Shown: in pieces, positions 37,817 through 46,978 of the stretch
Layout: each line of letters begins with the position of its first letter
Position numbering within the stretch: the first letter of the stretch is position 1
Assembly (NCBI GenBank): GCA_026004675.1
Contig: BPJP01000008.1
Location: forward strand, 1-64,000
Direction of reading: 5' to 3'
From: Gemmatales bacterium
Lineage (GTDB): Bacteria; Planctomycetota; Planctomycetia; Gemmatales; Gemmataceae
Length of the DNA: 64,000 bases
Program-made: the position numbers and the translations under genes
The notes under the pieces: model-generated
What the model saw: the letters and a program-made list of their open reading frames with translations, nothing else
Databases searched by the model: none
What the model was told of the DNA's origin: nothing

Positions 37817-39035
37817 ATGAACAACTCGGTCAGATGGTTCGGGCTGATTGTCAATACGGTCCTGGTCACGTCGGCGTCCGCCGGTGATTGGATGCAGTTT
37901 CGCGGTCCTGGCGGGCTGGGCATTTCCGACGAAAAGTCGCCTCCTCTTACCTGGAGCGAAAAAGAAAACCTGCGTTGGAAAGTGGCTTTGCCAGGGCGAG
38001 GAGTCGCCAGTCCCGTCATCGCTAAGGGAAGGGTCTATGTCACCGCCTGCACCGACTATCAGCAGAACGCGCTTGCACGTCCTCTGTTTCGATGTCAAGA
38101 CCGGCAAAAAACTCTGGGCAACGCCAAATCTGGGCGACCGGCAGCACCCAATGCCATCGCGTTACCAACATGGCGGCACCGACCCCCGTCACGGACGGTG
38201 ACCATGTCTACGCCCTTTTCGCAAGCTGGGACCTCGTCGCCTTCGACAAAGAAGGACATTTGCTCTGGTATCGCTCGCTTTCCAAAGACTACCCCACTCT
38301 CAGCAATAATCTTGGCATGGCCTCCTCGCCCGTCCTTTACAAAAACGTGCTCATTCTTCATCTCGAAAAACGCTGGCGAATCGTTCGGACTGGGCGTTGA
38401 CAAAATGACGGGGGAAAACCTCTGGAAAACTCCCAGGCATCGAGACATCAACTGGGTTTCCCCGATCATCATCGAACAGCATGGCCGGCCGGAAGTCCTC
38501 CTCCAGGGACGAACCGACATCTCCGCCTATGATCCCATCACAGGCAAAAAGTACTGGACTTACAAAGCGGGACTGGCCTCTGCTCCTTCCCCGGTCGCGG
38601 GCATGGGATTGATCTTCTGTCCCGGTGGCGGCGTGCAGGCCATCCGCGTTCCCCCCAGGCAAAAGCGAAGCCGAACTCGTCTGGCAATCGAACAAACTGG
38701 CCAGCGGCTATTCGTCGCCGATCTACTACCGTGGCAGAGTGTATGCGATCAATAAAGTCGGCGTCGTCACCTGTGCCGACGCCAAGACGGGCGATGTCGT
38801 TTGGCGTTCACCTCGCTTGAAAGGCCCCTTTTCCAGCTCCCCTATCGCTTGCGACGGCAAGCTTTATTTCGTCAGTGAAAAAGGAGTCACCTCCGTGCTC
38901 CAGGTCGGCGATCCTCCCAAGGTTTTGGCGGTCAACAACACGCCCGGCAACACTTTGTCCTCGCCTGCCATCGCCGACGGTGCCCTCTTCATTCGCTCCG
39001 ATGAATATCTTTACTGCATCGAGGAAAAGAAATAA
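37817..39035 (+). CDS. Secreted PQQ-type beta-propeller protein (multiply frame-broken)
   Basis: It begins MNNSVRWFGLIVNTVLVTSA (signal peptide) followed by GDWMQFRGPGGLGISDE, the opening of planctomycete PQQ-like beta-propellers. Blade motifs appear in changing frames: LRWKVALPGRGVASPVIAKG, FDVKTGKKLWATPNLGD, HVYALFASWDLVAFDKEGHL, GLGVDKMTGENLWKTPRHRD, ISAYDPITGKKYWTYKAGLA, CADAKTGDVVWRSPRLKGPF, and the final YLYCIEEKK at 39035. The breaks (near 38075, 38195, 38370 and 38665, perhaps more) do not remove any blade. At ~406 residues the size is normal. Members are often annotated as outer-membrane assembly BamB-like or quinoprotein-like; no PQQ-binding proof can be given here. Confidence 0.78.
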
Positions 39036-39062
39036 CGCCACCTGCTGGCTGATCGCTGACTG

Positions 39063-39836
39063 ATGGACAACCATGACGTAATCGCAAAGATCGCCGATTG
39101 GCTTGCCGAGGCCAAATGCGCCATCGCCTTTAACCGGTGCCGGCATCAGCACCGAGAGCGGCATTCCCGCGTTTTCGAACGCCGGGGGGAGTCTGGTCGA
39201 AATACCAACCCGTATACTACGACGCATTCATGGCAAGCGAGGAAGCGCGCCATGAATACTGGCGGCAAAAGTGCGAAGCTCATCCCGACATCGCCAACGC
39301 CAGGCCCAATCAGGGACACCGCATTCTGGCAAAATGGGAACAGAACGGCTTGATTCAAGCGCTCATTACCCAGAACATCGACGGCCTGCACCAACTCGCA
39401 GGAAGCCAAAACGTCCTCGAGTTGCACGGCACCGCGCGAGCGATTGCCTGCCAGGATTGTGGTGCCCGCTTCGATGCGGAACCGATGGTCCGCGAATTCC
39501 TCGAGACCAAGCGCGTGCCATCTTGTCCAAATTGCCGAGCAGGTCGGCTAAAACATGCCACCATCTCTTTCGGGCAAGCGTTGCCGCGAGAGGTCCTGGC
39601 CAGCGCGATGGACTTACGCCCAGCATTGTGACCTGTTTTTCGCACTAGGCTCTTCACTGGTTGTGGAGCCTGCTGCCAGTCTACCCCGACTGGCTCGGCA
39701 ATCGGGAGCTCGCCTTGTCATCATCAACCGCGAACCGACCGACCAGGATTCGTCCGCTAATGCCGTCATCCATGCCGGGCTCGGCGAAACCCTGCAACAG
39801 ATCGATGCCCGCTTGAATGCAGAAAGACGTTCGTAA
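39063..39836 (+). CDS. cobB: NAD-dependent protein deacylase, sirtuin family (frame-broken)
   Basis: Removes acyl groups from lysine side chains using NAD. MDNHDVIAKIADWLAEAKCA at 39063 is followed, after a shift near 39130, by LTGAGISTESGIP and FRTPGGVWSKYQP. The core is intact: LITQNIDGLHQLAG (catalytic His region, QNIDGLH) and LELHGTARAIACQDCGARFD with the second zinc pair in CPNCRAGRLK. A shift near 39629 joins CDLFFALGSSLVVEPAASLP and the C-terminal VIINREPTDQDSSANAVIH, ending at 39836. Restored length is about 255 residues, typical of bacterial sirtuins. The next gene is convergent, 4 bp away. Confidence 0.86.
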
Positions 39837-39840
39837 ACCC

Positions 39841-40818
39841 TTACCGACGTGTTTCGTGCTTGTTACGTTGCAGAGCAACAAGGGAAAGAAACTCGAAAGC
39901 GACTTGCGCCGCCAGATGAGCCGTGATCTGCGAATGATCCTGGGCAGGCAGGACCTCCACGACATCCCCACCAATCCAATTGATGCCGGTACAGGCTCGC
40001 AAGAAGGCAAGGCCTTGAAACGCCGATGGGCCGGCCACCTCAGGTGTGCCCGTTCCAGGGGCGCAGGACGGATCGAAGAAATCGATATCGAACGACAAGA
40101 ATGCCTTGTGTTTGCCGACGCGATGCCGAACCAATTCGCCGATTTCGTCGGGCGAGCAGGCCAGAAGTTGTGTCGTGGTCAGAACATGGAATCCCAGGTC
40201 GCGTGCCATTTGCAGGTCTTGAGGTCCATAGAGCGGTCCGCGCATTCCGAGCTGCACGGAATGTTCCGGATCTAAGAGATTTTCTTCGACAGCCCGGCGA
40301 AACGGCGTGCCGTGCGTGTATTTATGCCCTCCATAATAACTGTCCCAAAGATCGCCGTGGGCGTCGAATTGGACGAGGGCCAACGGTCCATGCACTTTGG
40401 CAAGAGCACGCAGCTCCGCCAACGCCACGCTATGGTCGCCACCTAACCCGAGCGTGATGATCCCAGCTTCAGCGAGGGGTTGAAGGAAACTGCTGATGGC
40501 CTGATGACTGTCTTCGATAAATCCAGGTACGACCGGCGCATCACCGTAGTCGACAGCCGACAGGGTGCCAAACACGTCGATATCGAGCTCCGGGTGATAG
40601 GGTCGAAGCATGACTGACGCCGACCGGATGGCCTCTGGACCGAAGCGAGCGCCGACCTTGAAGGTCGCTCCCGTGTCAAACGGCAAGCCGACTATGGCAA
40701 CGTCGACGTCCGTGGTGGTCTGCACGTTAGGCAAACGAGCGAACGTTCGCACGCCAGTGAAGCGAGGCGAAGCCAACGAATCGGCGGGTCGGTAGCGTGG
40801 CGAAGGTCCGGTGTTCAT
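39841..40818 (-). CDS. Ureohydrolase (agmatinase/arginase family)
   Basis: Manganese-dependent ureohydrolase splitting guanidino compounds into urea and an amine. The ATG at 40818 gives MNTGPSPRYRPADSLASPRF; a TTG at 40842 is possible. Metal-binding motifs are all present: GGDHSVAL (His), QFDAHGDLWDSY (Asp-x-His-x-Asp) and SFDIDFFDPSCAPGTGTPE. The intact ~325 residues match agmatinase size. Which guanidino substrate is used (agmatine, guanidinobutyrate, formimino-Glu, arginine) cannot be read from the sequence. Agmatine deiminase is encoded at 56384, so an agmatine-specific role is plausible but not required. Confidence 0.85.
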   Translation of the reverse strand: MNTGPSPRYRPADSLASPRFTGVRTFARLPNVQTTTDVDVAIVGLPFDTGATFKVGARFGPEAIRSASVMLRPYHPELDIDVFGTLSAVDYGDAPVVPGFIEDSHQAISSFLQPLAEAGIITLGLGGDHSVALAELRALAKVHGPLALVQFDAHGDLWDSYYGGHKYTHGTPFRRAVEENLLDPEHSVQLGMRGPLYGPQDLQMARDLGFHVLTTTQLLACSPDEIGELVRHRVGKHKAFLSFDIDFFDPSCAPGTGTPEVAGPSAFQGLAFLRACTGINWIGGDVVEVLPAQDHSQITAHLAAQVAFEFLSLVALQRNKHETRR

Positions 40819-40862
40819 GGCAGGCAGTTCGGCTCTCTTCAATCATGACGCGATCGGCTGGC

Positions 40863-41330
40863 TTACGATTGTTGCTGCCGCCGCCGACCATATTCGAAAA
40901 CGGCTTGCTCTTGTTCGCTTGTTTCGACGGAATCAGGCCTCATTGTTCGAATGCGTGCCAGAGCCTGCTGCGGCGACATCCCTTTGGCGACGAAATAGCA
41001 CGCGATAATCGTGCCCGTTCGGCCAGCACCACCGTGGCAGTGGACCGTAACTCCCATGGAGTTCTCGTGGGCCTTGTCGATGGTTGAAATACATTGATCG
41101 ATTTGCTCCTGTGTGGGCGCATGCCAGTCTTCGACCGGAACATGTACCAGCATCAAACCCGCTTCGTCGATCCACCGATGGAAGGGAGGCGTCTCCGTCA
41201 AAGAAAGGAGTATGTCGATTCCCTGTTCGCGAAGCCACTGCAATTCTTCGAGTTCGCGCGGACGACCACACGCTGCCAAAAGCGGTTTTTCTATCCAGGA
41301 AAAATTCTGTGGAGGCCCCATGATGCTCAT
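40863..41330 (-). CDS. Dual-specificity-type protein phosphatase
   Basis: A small cysteine phosphatase. The P-loop CX5R is in [20 protein letters not shown] ([10 protein letters not shown]), with the general-acid Asp in [11 protein letters not shown]. The preceding [17 protein letters not shown] is typical of DSP-like PTP_DSP_cys folds. Start: [20 protein letters not shown] at 41330, because its ATG overlaps the stop of the upstream release-factor-like gene (ATGA at 41327-41330). The upstream part of the open frame is antisense-like and was discarded. The protein is ~155 residues and intact. It is in one transcript with the release-factor-like gene, and 44 bp before the ureohydrolase. Confidence 0.86.
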   Translation of the reverse strand: MSIMGPPQNFSWIEKPLLAACGRPRELEELQWLREQGIDILLSLTETPPFHRWIDEAGLMLVHVPVEDWHAPTQEQIDQCISTIDKAHENSMGVTVHCHGGAGRTGTIIACYFVAKGMSPQQALARIRTMRPDSVETSEQEQAVFEYGRRRQQQS

Positions 41331-41863
41331 CCAGTTTTGAGCGGTTTGTGGCCGTGCCGGGCACGTAACCGATTCGCTTGTTGCCATACCTTACTATCGA
41401 CGCTGAGGAAATCGACAAGATTCGCGGTCGAAACGCCCAAAGCCTCGGCAGCATCTCGAAGCCGACCTTGAACCGCTTCCAGCACGTCGAGGACGACACC
41501 AACCGCTGGCCAAAACCGCGAATCCTTGCGACCGATCGCCAGCCTTGACTTTTCCCTTAGCACCGCTGCCAGTTCCGGTCTTCTGGATAAAACCTTCGGA
41601 GATAGCTCGGCTGGCGACAATTCCTCCCGAATATTCAAATAAAGAGCTTGCCGCAACCGCTTTAATGCTCGGGCGCGGTTTTCGTGCTGCGAACGCGACT
41701 CCTCTGCGATGACGATCGTGCCACTGGGAAGATGGCGAAGACGGACTGCTGAACTGGTTTTGTTCCTTTTTTGCCCGCCAGGGCCACTCGCGCGATACGT
41801 GTCAACCTCGCATTCGGCAAGCAATTGATCATCGCTCAAATCTGTCCACTGCCGTCGGTTCAA
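41327..41863 (-). CDS. GGQ-domain peptide-chain-release-factor-like protein
   Basis: A 178-residue stand-alone class-I GGQ protein. The catalytic motif is [20 protein letters not shown], with the N-terminal [20 protein letters not shown] as in the RF domain 3. It lacks the codon-recognition domain of RF1/RF2, so it is related to rescue factors such as ArfB or RF-H. The C-terminal half differs from ArfB: no Lys/Arg-rich tail, but a helical domain with [20 protein letters not shown] and [20 protein letters not shown], ending in [15 protein letters not shown]. Probably releases peptides from stalled ribosomes. Overlaps the phosphatase gene by four bases. Confidence 0.85.
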   Translation of the reverse strand: MNRRQWTDLSDDQLLAECEVDTYRASGPGGQKRNKTSSAVRLRHLPSGTIVIAEESRSQHENRARALKRLRQALYLNIREELSPAELSPKVLSRRPELAAVLREKSRLAIGRKDSRFWPAVGVVLDVLEAVQGRLRDAAEALGVSTANLVDFLSVDSKVWQQANRLRARHGHKPLKTG

Positions 41864-42080
41864 TGCTGTTCACTCCACCTGCCGATGTGCGATCGCCCGA
41901 TTCTCCTCACTTTATCCAAGTCGCCAGGAATGCGAAAGCGAAACTGAAAGCTTCTAAAGCGGTTTCCGCAGGCAGCTGTAAACGTCAAAATGCAGTCGCT
42001 TGACCGCTTTCGCGGCGAAACCCTATAATGCGCTTGCAGATTTGATTATTGCCGACGTGGTTTCTGAAAGGGCCGCTGCT

Positions 42081-42479
42081 GTGCCAGTCCAGATGGATTT
42101 GAAACGCATTATCATCAGCGAAACCCACGAACAGCAGATTATTATGCTGAAAGAAACGGAAGGGGACCGTAGCTTTCCGATTGTCATTGGCATTTACGAA
42201 GCCAGCAGCATTGATCGCCGAGTCAAAGGGTTGCAGTCGCCACGACCATTGACGCATGATCTGGTGGCCAGCGTGATCGAAGCCATGGGCGGCGAACTTC
42301 AGGACATATTCATCAGTGAGTTGCGAGAACACACCTATTTCGCGAAACTGCGGATTCGCAATAACGGGGAACTGGTCGAAGTGGATTGTCGGCCAAGCGA
42401 TGCTATTGCCTTGGCGGTCACAGCCAGGGTTCCCATTTATGTTGCTGAAGATGTTCTCAACGAAGTCTGTGGCGAGTGA
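42081..42479 (+). CDS. Bifunctional nuclease-family (DUF151) protein
   Basis: The GTG at 42081 yields VPVQMDLKRIIISETHEQQI, the conserved start (MPVQMxLxRIIIS) of this family, so this codon rather than the upstream ATG is chosen. The domain continues with LKETEGDRSFPIVIGIYEAS, RPLTHDLVASVIEAMGGELQ, ISELREHTYFAKLRI and DCRPSDAIALAVTARVPIYV, all hallmark blocks. It is 132 residues, intact and complete. Plant and bacterial homologues have been described with RNase/DNase activity, but the function in bacteria is not well settled. It stands alone between a 217-bp gap and the convergent kinase-like gene (9 bp away). Confidence 0.9.
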   Translation: MPVQMDLKRIIISETHEQQIIMLKETEGDRSFPIVIGIYEASSIDRRVKGLQSPRPLTHDLVASVIEAMGGELQDIFISELREHTYFAKLRIRNNGELVEVDCRPSDAIALAVTARVPIYVAEDVLNEVCGE

Positions 42480-42487
42480 GGCGAGCG

Positions 42488-45382
42488 TCAAGGCAGGGGC
42501 GAATCCATCATTTCTTCAGCCTGCTGAAGGAGGATGTCAACAATCAAATTGTCGGTCCAAGGGTAGAGTGGGGTTGCCGATCCCCTGTCGGGATCAGGGA
42601 TTTTGGCCGACTTCTTTTTCCACTCACGTGCCCGGTCGAGCCACTCGCGGGCAGACTCGTGCAACTCGAGTTTATGGTGGGCCATAGCGAGGAATAGATA
42701 GGCCGCCGCCGGGGGCAAAGGCTCGGCGGCGAGAGCTTGGATCAACCTGTCAATGGCTTCCTTGTGGCGACCGGCACGGAAGGCCACCGCACCTTGAAGC
42801 ACCAGGAATCTTGCCGGCTTTTTCGGATGGGCGGCCATCAGCTTGGCCGTTGCAGCCGTCAATTCTTGAGGATCGACTGTTTCAGGCCACAATGTTGCCA
42901 GCCAAAGCGCATCGTATGCAGTCTCCGGATCGAGGGAACGGGCGAAGTGTTCGAACTGGAATCGGGCGATTTGCTTATATTGTTCGGTTTTACCCTGGGC
43001 AAGAAACAGCAAGGCCAAGCGTGGAGCGATGTCCGCATCCCCCTGGGCTTTCAACAGCCATTTTTCGTGCTCGCGCAAGGCTGCCCGTTGAAGATCAAAA
43101 GCACGTTGCAGCCGGGCAAGCGCCTGGGCTGTTTCCTCATCCACTTGCTTCACTGGCGGCGGGACGTCGCCGTTGCCGGACGACTCCTTTCCTTTTCCCC
43201 AGCCAACGAAACGAATAGCCAAAAAGAGCAACAAACACGCCACGGCGGCAATGCCGATTGTCGGCACGATCCAGTAGCGCTGGTCCACGCGCGCGACAAT
43301 GCTGGCGCGCGAAGAGATCGGTTTTTCAAACAAAAAACATCGCAAGTCGCTGGCAAGCTCGCTGGCTTCCTCGTACCTCTTGCCCGGTTCGTTTTCGAAG
43401 CATTTCAGGCAGATATAGTCCAGGTCGCGGGGCACATTCGGCCGAATCTGCGATGGTGGCGTAGGAAACAAGTCCGCTGATGATTTGGTTCGGAATGGCT
43501 CGATGCCTGTCAGGAGCCGATAAAGGATCATGCCGCACGCCCGGATGTCGGCGTGGTCCTCCATCCGCTCGATGTCCATCAGACCATCGCGAAGCCGAAA
43601 CCCAGTAAGTTTCGGCAACCAGCGGCCAGATGGTCGTTCGCCATCTTCGCCTGCTTTTGGCGGCGGGACCAGGAGAATCGTCTCGCAGGTCAGGTTGCGA
43701 TGGGCGATGTCATGCCGGTGCACTTCAGCCAAACCGTCGGCGACTGCCTCCATCACCTCCGCAGCTTGTCGATACGTAACCTCATCAGCCAATGACGCCA
43801 GCGTCCTTCCCTCGATCCATTCGAATGCACAATAGGCGATGTCATCGTGCTGGCCCAAATCCACAACGCTGATTACGTTCGGGTGCAGGACGCGCTCCAG
43901 AGCGCGGGCCGCTTCCAGAAATCGCTCTCTTTGACGCACGTCTCCTTGGCAGACCTCGATCGCTAGCGACCGCTCCGGCTTCAGTTGTTTCGCTTTGAAC
44001 AAGCCAGCGTCGTTCTGTTTTTCCAACAACACAAAGCCGGGCACGACAGGGAAAGACGGATCCTGGGCTTGCTCCCCCTCCCCGGTTTCTTCCGGACGCA
44101 GGCGACGACTTATTTCTTCCGCGAACTGCGGGAAACGGCGACAGTATTCGTCTTCCGACACATCGTGATTGTTTTTCTTGCGGCAGTTAAACTCGGCAGC
44201 AATCAGGTCGGCTGCGGTGGCTGCCTTCTGGGTGAGTTCCGGATAACGGGCGAAATACGTCGCGATCTCGATGGGTTCTCCGCTGTTGAGTCGGCATTCT
44301 ATGTCGATGCGGACCATATCTGGCAGGACATCGCCGCGGATGTTGGCATCAGGCGGCAGGTAGTCGTCGAGCTCCGGGCGTTTGCCGCCTAGCCAGGCGG
44401 ATTCGAAACGAGAAATGATTTGGCTGCGGTCCGTCAAGTTCAGCGGAGGCAGAACCGAAGACGAGGGAACTGGCTTGGACCCAGTGGCGACATCCGTAGC
44501 CGAGGCGGACGTGTCGGACCTAGAGGATGAGGACTCTGAACGGCTCGTCGAAGCCGCCGTGAGCGACGTTTCGGCGAGTGGTTTCGTGTCGGCGACGGCT
44601 TCCGTGGGGGACGGCGACGGCGCAGGCGGTTCCGTCGCGGCCGGAGATGGTTCTCCTTTGGACGGCGCGGTTGTTTCGGCAACAACTTGCGGAATCGGCG
44701 GCGAAGCGGAGGGCGACTGGCTGACAGACACCTCCTCTTGTTGTTTCGGCAACGTCTCGACAGTCGGTGCTGGCGAACTGGCGGACTCTGGCCGACTTGT
44801 CGCTGGTTCCGGTTTTCTGTTGTCGATGGCTGCCGATTGTGCCGGGCAAAGATCGGGGACAGCTGAGGCAGGCTGCCATTTGTGACTGCCTTGCTGCAAC
44901 ACCATGTCCGTCGGCTTGACCGCACCCATTCGCACTAACTCTTGGAGTTGCTCGAAAGGGATCGGTCCGATTTTCAATTTGTTTTGGGTATAAAACCACC
45001 CTGTCACGGGGATCGCGGCTGGCAGCGCATCCTCTGAGGTGTCGTCTTCGGGTGGCACAGAAACCGTTTGCGAGGAGGAGACCTTGTCGCCGGCGAACGA
45101 ACCAGCGGCGGGAAAAAGACCGTCGATGCTGTCCGCCGACTGCCATCTGGTTGTCCCTTCACGCAGGACCATATCCGTGGCAGTCAGTCGGCCCTCGGCG
45201 GCCAGTTTTTTCAGTTCGAACTCGGAAACTGGCCCCTGTTTCTTCTTGTCGCGAACGTAGAACCAGCGAGGTGAGGTCGGGATGGCAGAAAACGCCTTTC
45301 CACAAGACGGGCACTCCGAACAATCGCCGGTCGTCAGGGACATGGTTTGGCAATGGGGACAGGTCACCCATTGAGAAGTCAT
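42488..45382 (-). CDS. GYF-domain pseudokinase with TPR-like tail
   Basis: The ATG at 45382 (MTSQWVTCPHCQTMSLTTGD) starts a ~964-residue protein. In order: a zinc ribbon (CPHC, CPSC); two GYF_2 domains (WFYVRDKKKQGPVSEFELKK and GWFYTQNKLKIGPIPFEQLQ, each with DMVLxxGxxxWQ); a Pro/Ser/Thr-rich linker; a helical regulatory domain seen in planctomycete kinases (YFARYPELTQKAATAAD); and a kinase fold at about 450-690. The kinase is degenerate: the beta3 Lys is replaced (SLAIEVCQ), HRD is HRNLT, and DFG is TGFRLRD. One transmembrane helix (VPTIGIAAVACLLLFLAI) and a TPR-like extracytoplasmic tail follow. Probably a membrane-bound pseudokinase scaffold. Confidence 0.85.
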   Translation of the reverse strand: MTSQWVTCPHCQTMSLTTGDCSECPSCGKAFSAIPTSPRWFYVRDKKKQGPVSEFELKKLAAEGRLTATDMVLREGTTRWQSADSIDGLFPAAGSFAGDKVSSSQTVSVPPEDDTSEDALPAAIPVTGWFYTQNKLKIGPIPFEQLQELVRMGAVKPTDMVLQQGSHKWQPASAVPDLCPAQSAAIDNRKPEPATSRPESASSPAPTVETLPKQQEEVSVSQSPSASPPIPQVVAETTAPSKGEPSPAATEPPAPSPSPTEAVADTKPLAETSLTAASTSRSESSSSRSDTSASATDVATGSKPVPSSSVLPPLNLTDRSQIISRFESAWLGGKRPELDDYLPPDANIRGDVLPDMVRIDIECRLNSGEPIEIATYFARYPELTQKAATAADLIAAEFNCRKKNNHDVSEDEYCRRFPQFAEEISRRLRPEETGEGEQAQDPSFPVVPGFVLLEKQNDAGLFKAKQLKPERSLAIEVCQGDVRQRERFLEAARALERVLHPNVISVVDLGQHDDIAYCAFEWIEGRTLASLADEVTYRQAAEVMEAVADGLAEVHRHDIAHRNLTCETILLVPPPKAGEDGERPSGRWLPKLTGFRLRDGLMDIERMEDHADIRACGMILYRLLTGIEPFRTKSSADLFPTPPSQIRPNVPRDLDYICLKCFENEPGKRYEEASELASDLRCFLFEKPISSRASIVARVDQRYWIVPTIGIAAVACLLLFLAIRFVGWGKGKESSGNGDVPPPVKQVDEETAQALARLQRAFDLQRAALREHEKWLLKAQGDADIAPRLALLFLAQGKTEQYKQIARFQFEHFARSLDPETAYDALWLATLWPETVDPQELTAATAKLMAAHPKKPARFLVLQGAVAFRAGRHKEAIDRLIQALAAEPLPPAAAYLFLAMAHHKLELHESAREWLDRAREWKKKSAKIPDPDRGSATPLYPWTDNLIVDILLQQAEEMMDSPLP

Positions 45383-45756
45383 AGTCGTCGGCTCCGCAGC
45401 AAGATGACCAGAAAACGATGAGGCAAGTATTAGCCTACAGCAGCGATACCTGCCTGCAAGTGGATTCTTGGTCGCTGGCATGGGATCGATACCAGCGCGT
45501 ATTTTTAGCAGGAAATTCCAGGCGATTTTGCGAGGCGATCATCCGCTTGACACGAATAGCAAAACTTACTACCAAGAAATTACGATCCCCATTTGCCAAT
45601 AATTTGTTCGGTTGATCCATCGTACCAACGCCGTTTTTTCTTCTGTTTGAAACTGATCGATAAAGACGTTGCCGTTCGGCATTTCGTTCATATGTCGATG
45701 AAAAGGGTGCTTCAGGAACGCACCATTTGTGAATCATGTTTAGAGAGGACACGCTG
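45383..45756. other. Intergenic region, 374 bp, no gene seen
   Basis: Divergent space between the pseudokinase gene and the acidic-protein gene. Short open frames are present but have no protein-like features. A ttgaca-like hexamer occurs near 45547, but it has no good -10 partner. No repeat or structured RNA was recognised. Confidence 0.5.
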
Positions 45757-46131
45757 ATGTTCGGCGGTACAATGTTGCGGCGTTCCCTATGCTTCGCGAC
45801 GCGCTCATGGCCATGGCTAGGGGTGGTTCCTTTTGACGTCGGTCTTGACGAGCACCTCGGCCGCCGGCTCCGCATTGTTGCCCGGGATGACGATGACGAC
45901 GAAGACTACGACGACGACGACTACGACGATGAAGACGAGGACCTCGACGAAGACGATCTGGACGAGGATTTCGACGACGAGTTTGACGAGGATTTCGAAG
46001 ACGAAGACGAAGATTTCGACGACCTCGACGAAGACGAAGACTTCGACGACTTAGACGAAGATTTCGATGAGGATGATGTAGACGAAGACGAAGACGAAGA
46101 TTATGACGAAGACGAGGATTTCGATGACTGA
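45757..46131 (+). CDS. Asp/Glu-tail protein, about 124 aa
   Basis: The start at 45757 (MFGGTMLRRSLCFATRSWPW) is chosen because a gagagga ribosome site lies 7 bp upstream; an in-frame ATG at 45736 has none. After ~40 residues, the protein becomes an almost pure Asp/Glu tract of about 80 residues, broken only by Tyr, Phe, Leu and Val (DDDDDEDYDDDDYDDEDEDL and similar). On DNA this is a long run of GAN codons. Such acidic tails occur in histone-like chaperones, in phosphate-binding or mineral-binding proteins, and in RNA polymerase delta-like proteins. The N-terminal domain is too short to choose. It may be affected by an unseen shift near 45840. Confidence 0.6.
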   Translation: MFGGTMLRRSLCFATRSWPWLGVVPFDVGLDEHLGRRLRIVARDDDDDEDYDDDDYDDEDEDLDEDDLDEDFDDEFDEDFEDEDEDFDDLDEDEDFDDLDEDFDEDDVDEDEDEDYDEDEDFDD

Positions 46132-46274
46132 GAGCAGTAATGAAGTCGGAATCTCGTCTGTTTCCTTACGGGGCAGGTTCGCCATGTCGAACGGTCGGGC
46201 GACCATCTTGCATGCCGATCCTCGTTGGCTGCGAATCCGTTCTTGAATCGAATTGATGGAACTAGACAAAATCT

Positions 46275-46320
46275 CCCAGAAGGAGTTCTCTGCCGGATGA
46301 CTCCTTCTGGGGGTTTCTTT
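46275..46320 (+). terminator. Rho-independent terminator downstream of the acidic protein
   Basis: A perfect 11-bp stem (cccagaaggag at 46275-46285, ctccttctggg at 46301-46311), 15-nt loop, followed by gtttcttttcg. It lies between the acidic-protein gene and the convergent ferredoxin gene and can serve the plus-strand gene. A weaker T-rich run on the other side means bidirectional action is possible. Confidence 0.75.
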
Positions 46321-46364
46321 TCGCTTGCCTTGGCCGACCGGAATTCGCTAGACAGGTGACGAGA

Positions 46365-46676
46365 TTAGTTGGCCTTTTTGCATTCAGGGCCTTCTTTCGG
46401 ATCCTGTTTGGCGGTAATTTTGGCGTCGGGATTTTCCTTGAGTGCTGCCGAACGTTCCGCGTTGGTTTGCGTCCATTCCGCCCACTGCGAGGGAACGTTG
46501 GCCTCGGCGAAAATGGCTTCGACGGGGCATTCCGGCACACACGCTTCGCAGTCGATGCAGTCCACGGGGTCGATGTAGAGCATCATTTCGTCCTGATAAA
46601 AACACTCGACAGGACAAACGACGCAACAATCCGTGTACTTGCAATCGTAACAGGGCTGGCAAACAACGTGTGTCAT
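46365..46676 (-). CDS. fdxA: 7Fe/8Fe-type ferredoxin
   Basis: A 103-residue ferredoxin with two cluster motifs: CYDCKYTDCCVVCPVECFY near the N-terminus and CIDCEACVPECPVEAIFAEA. The spacing fits a FdxA-type [3Fe-4S]/[4Fe-4S] protein, with a longer first loop. The ATG at 46676 (MTHVVCQPC) is preceded by an aggaaagg site; an upstream in-frame start is not conserved. The C-terminal third (WTQTNAERSAALKENPDAKI) is the usual FdxA extension. It carries electrons to several possible acceptors. It has no partner gene beside it. Confidence 0.9.
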   Translation of the reverse strand: MTHVVCQPCYDCKYTDCCVVCPVECFYQDEMMLYIDPVDCIDCEACVPECPVEAIFAEANVPSQWAEWTQTNAERSAALKENPDAKITAKQDPKEGPECKKAN

Positions 46677-46978
46677 GAGCTTTTTCCTTTCCTCCACAAC
46701 CACTGGGGCGGAGCGGGACATGTCCATCAGCAGAACGACGGCCGCCGTCGGCGTCCGACAACCGCCCGCTTGTTTTCAGTATCCCTATCAACTCGAAGGA
46801 ATGCTGTCCAGGGTTTTCCGCGGAGAATCAGGAAAGCGTGTTCGGCGCAAAAACGGCAAACATCAACGATGACGCAGTCGCCCGATCGGCACGTTGGCAA
46901 CCTTTCGCTCAAGTTCCGTCGCCAAAGCGCCGATAGATCGACGGGGGAACGCAGAACCGGCCACGGGGGATGGCAGAC

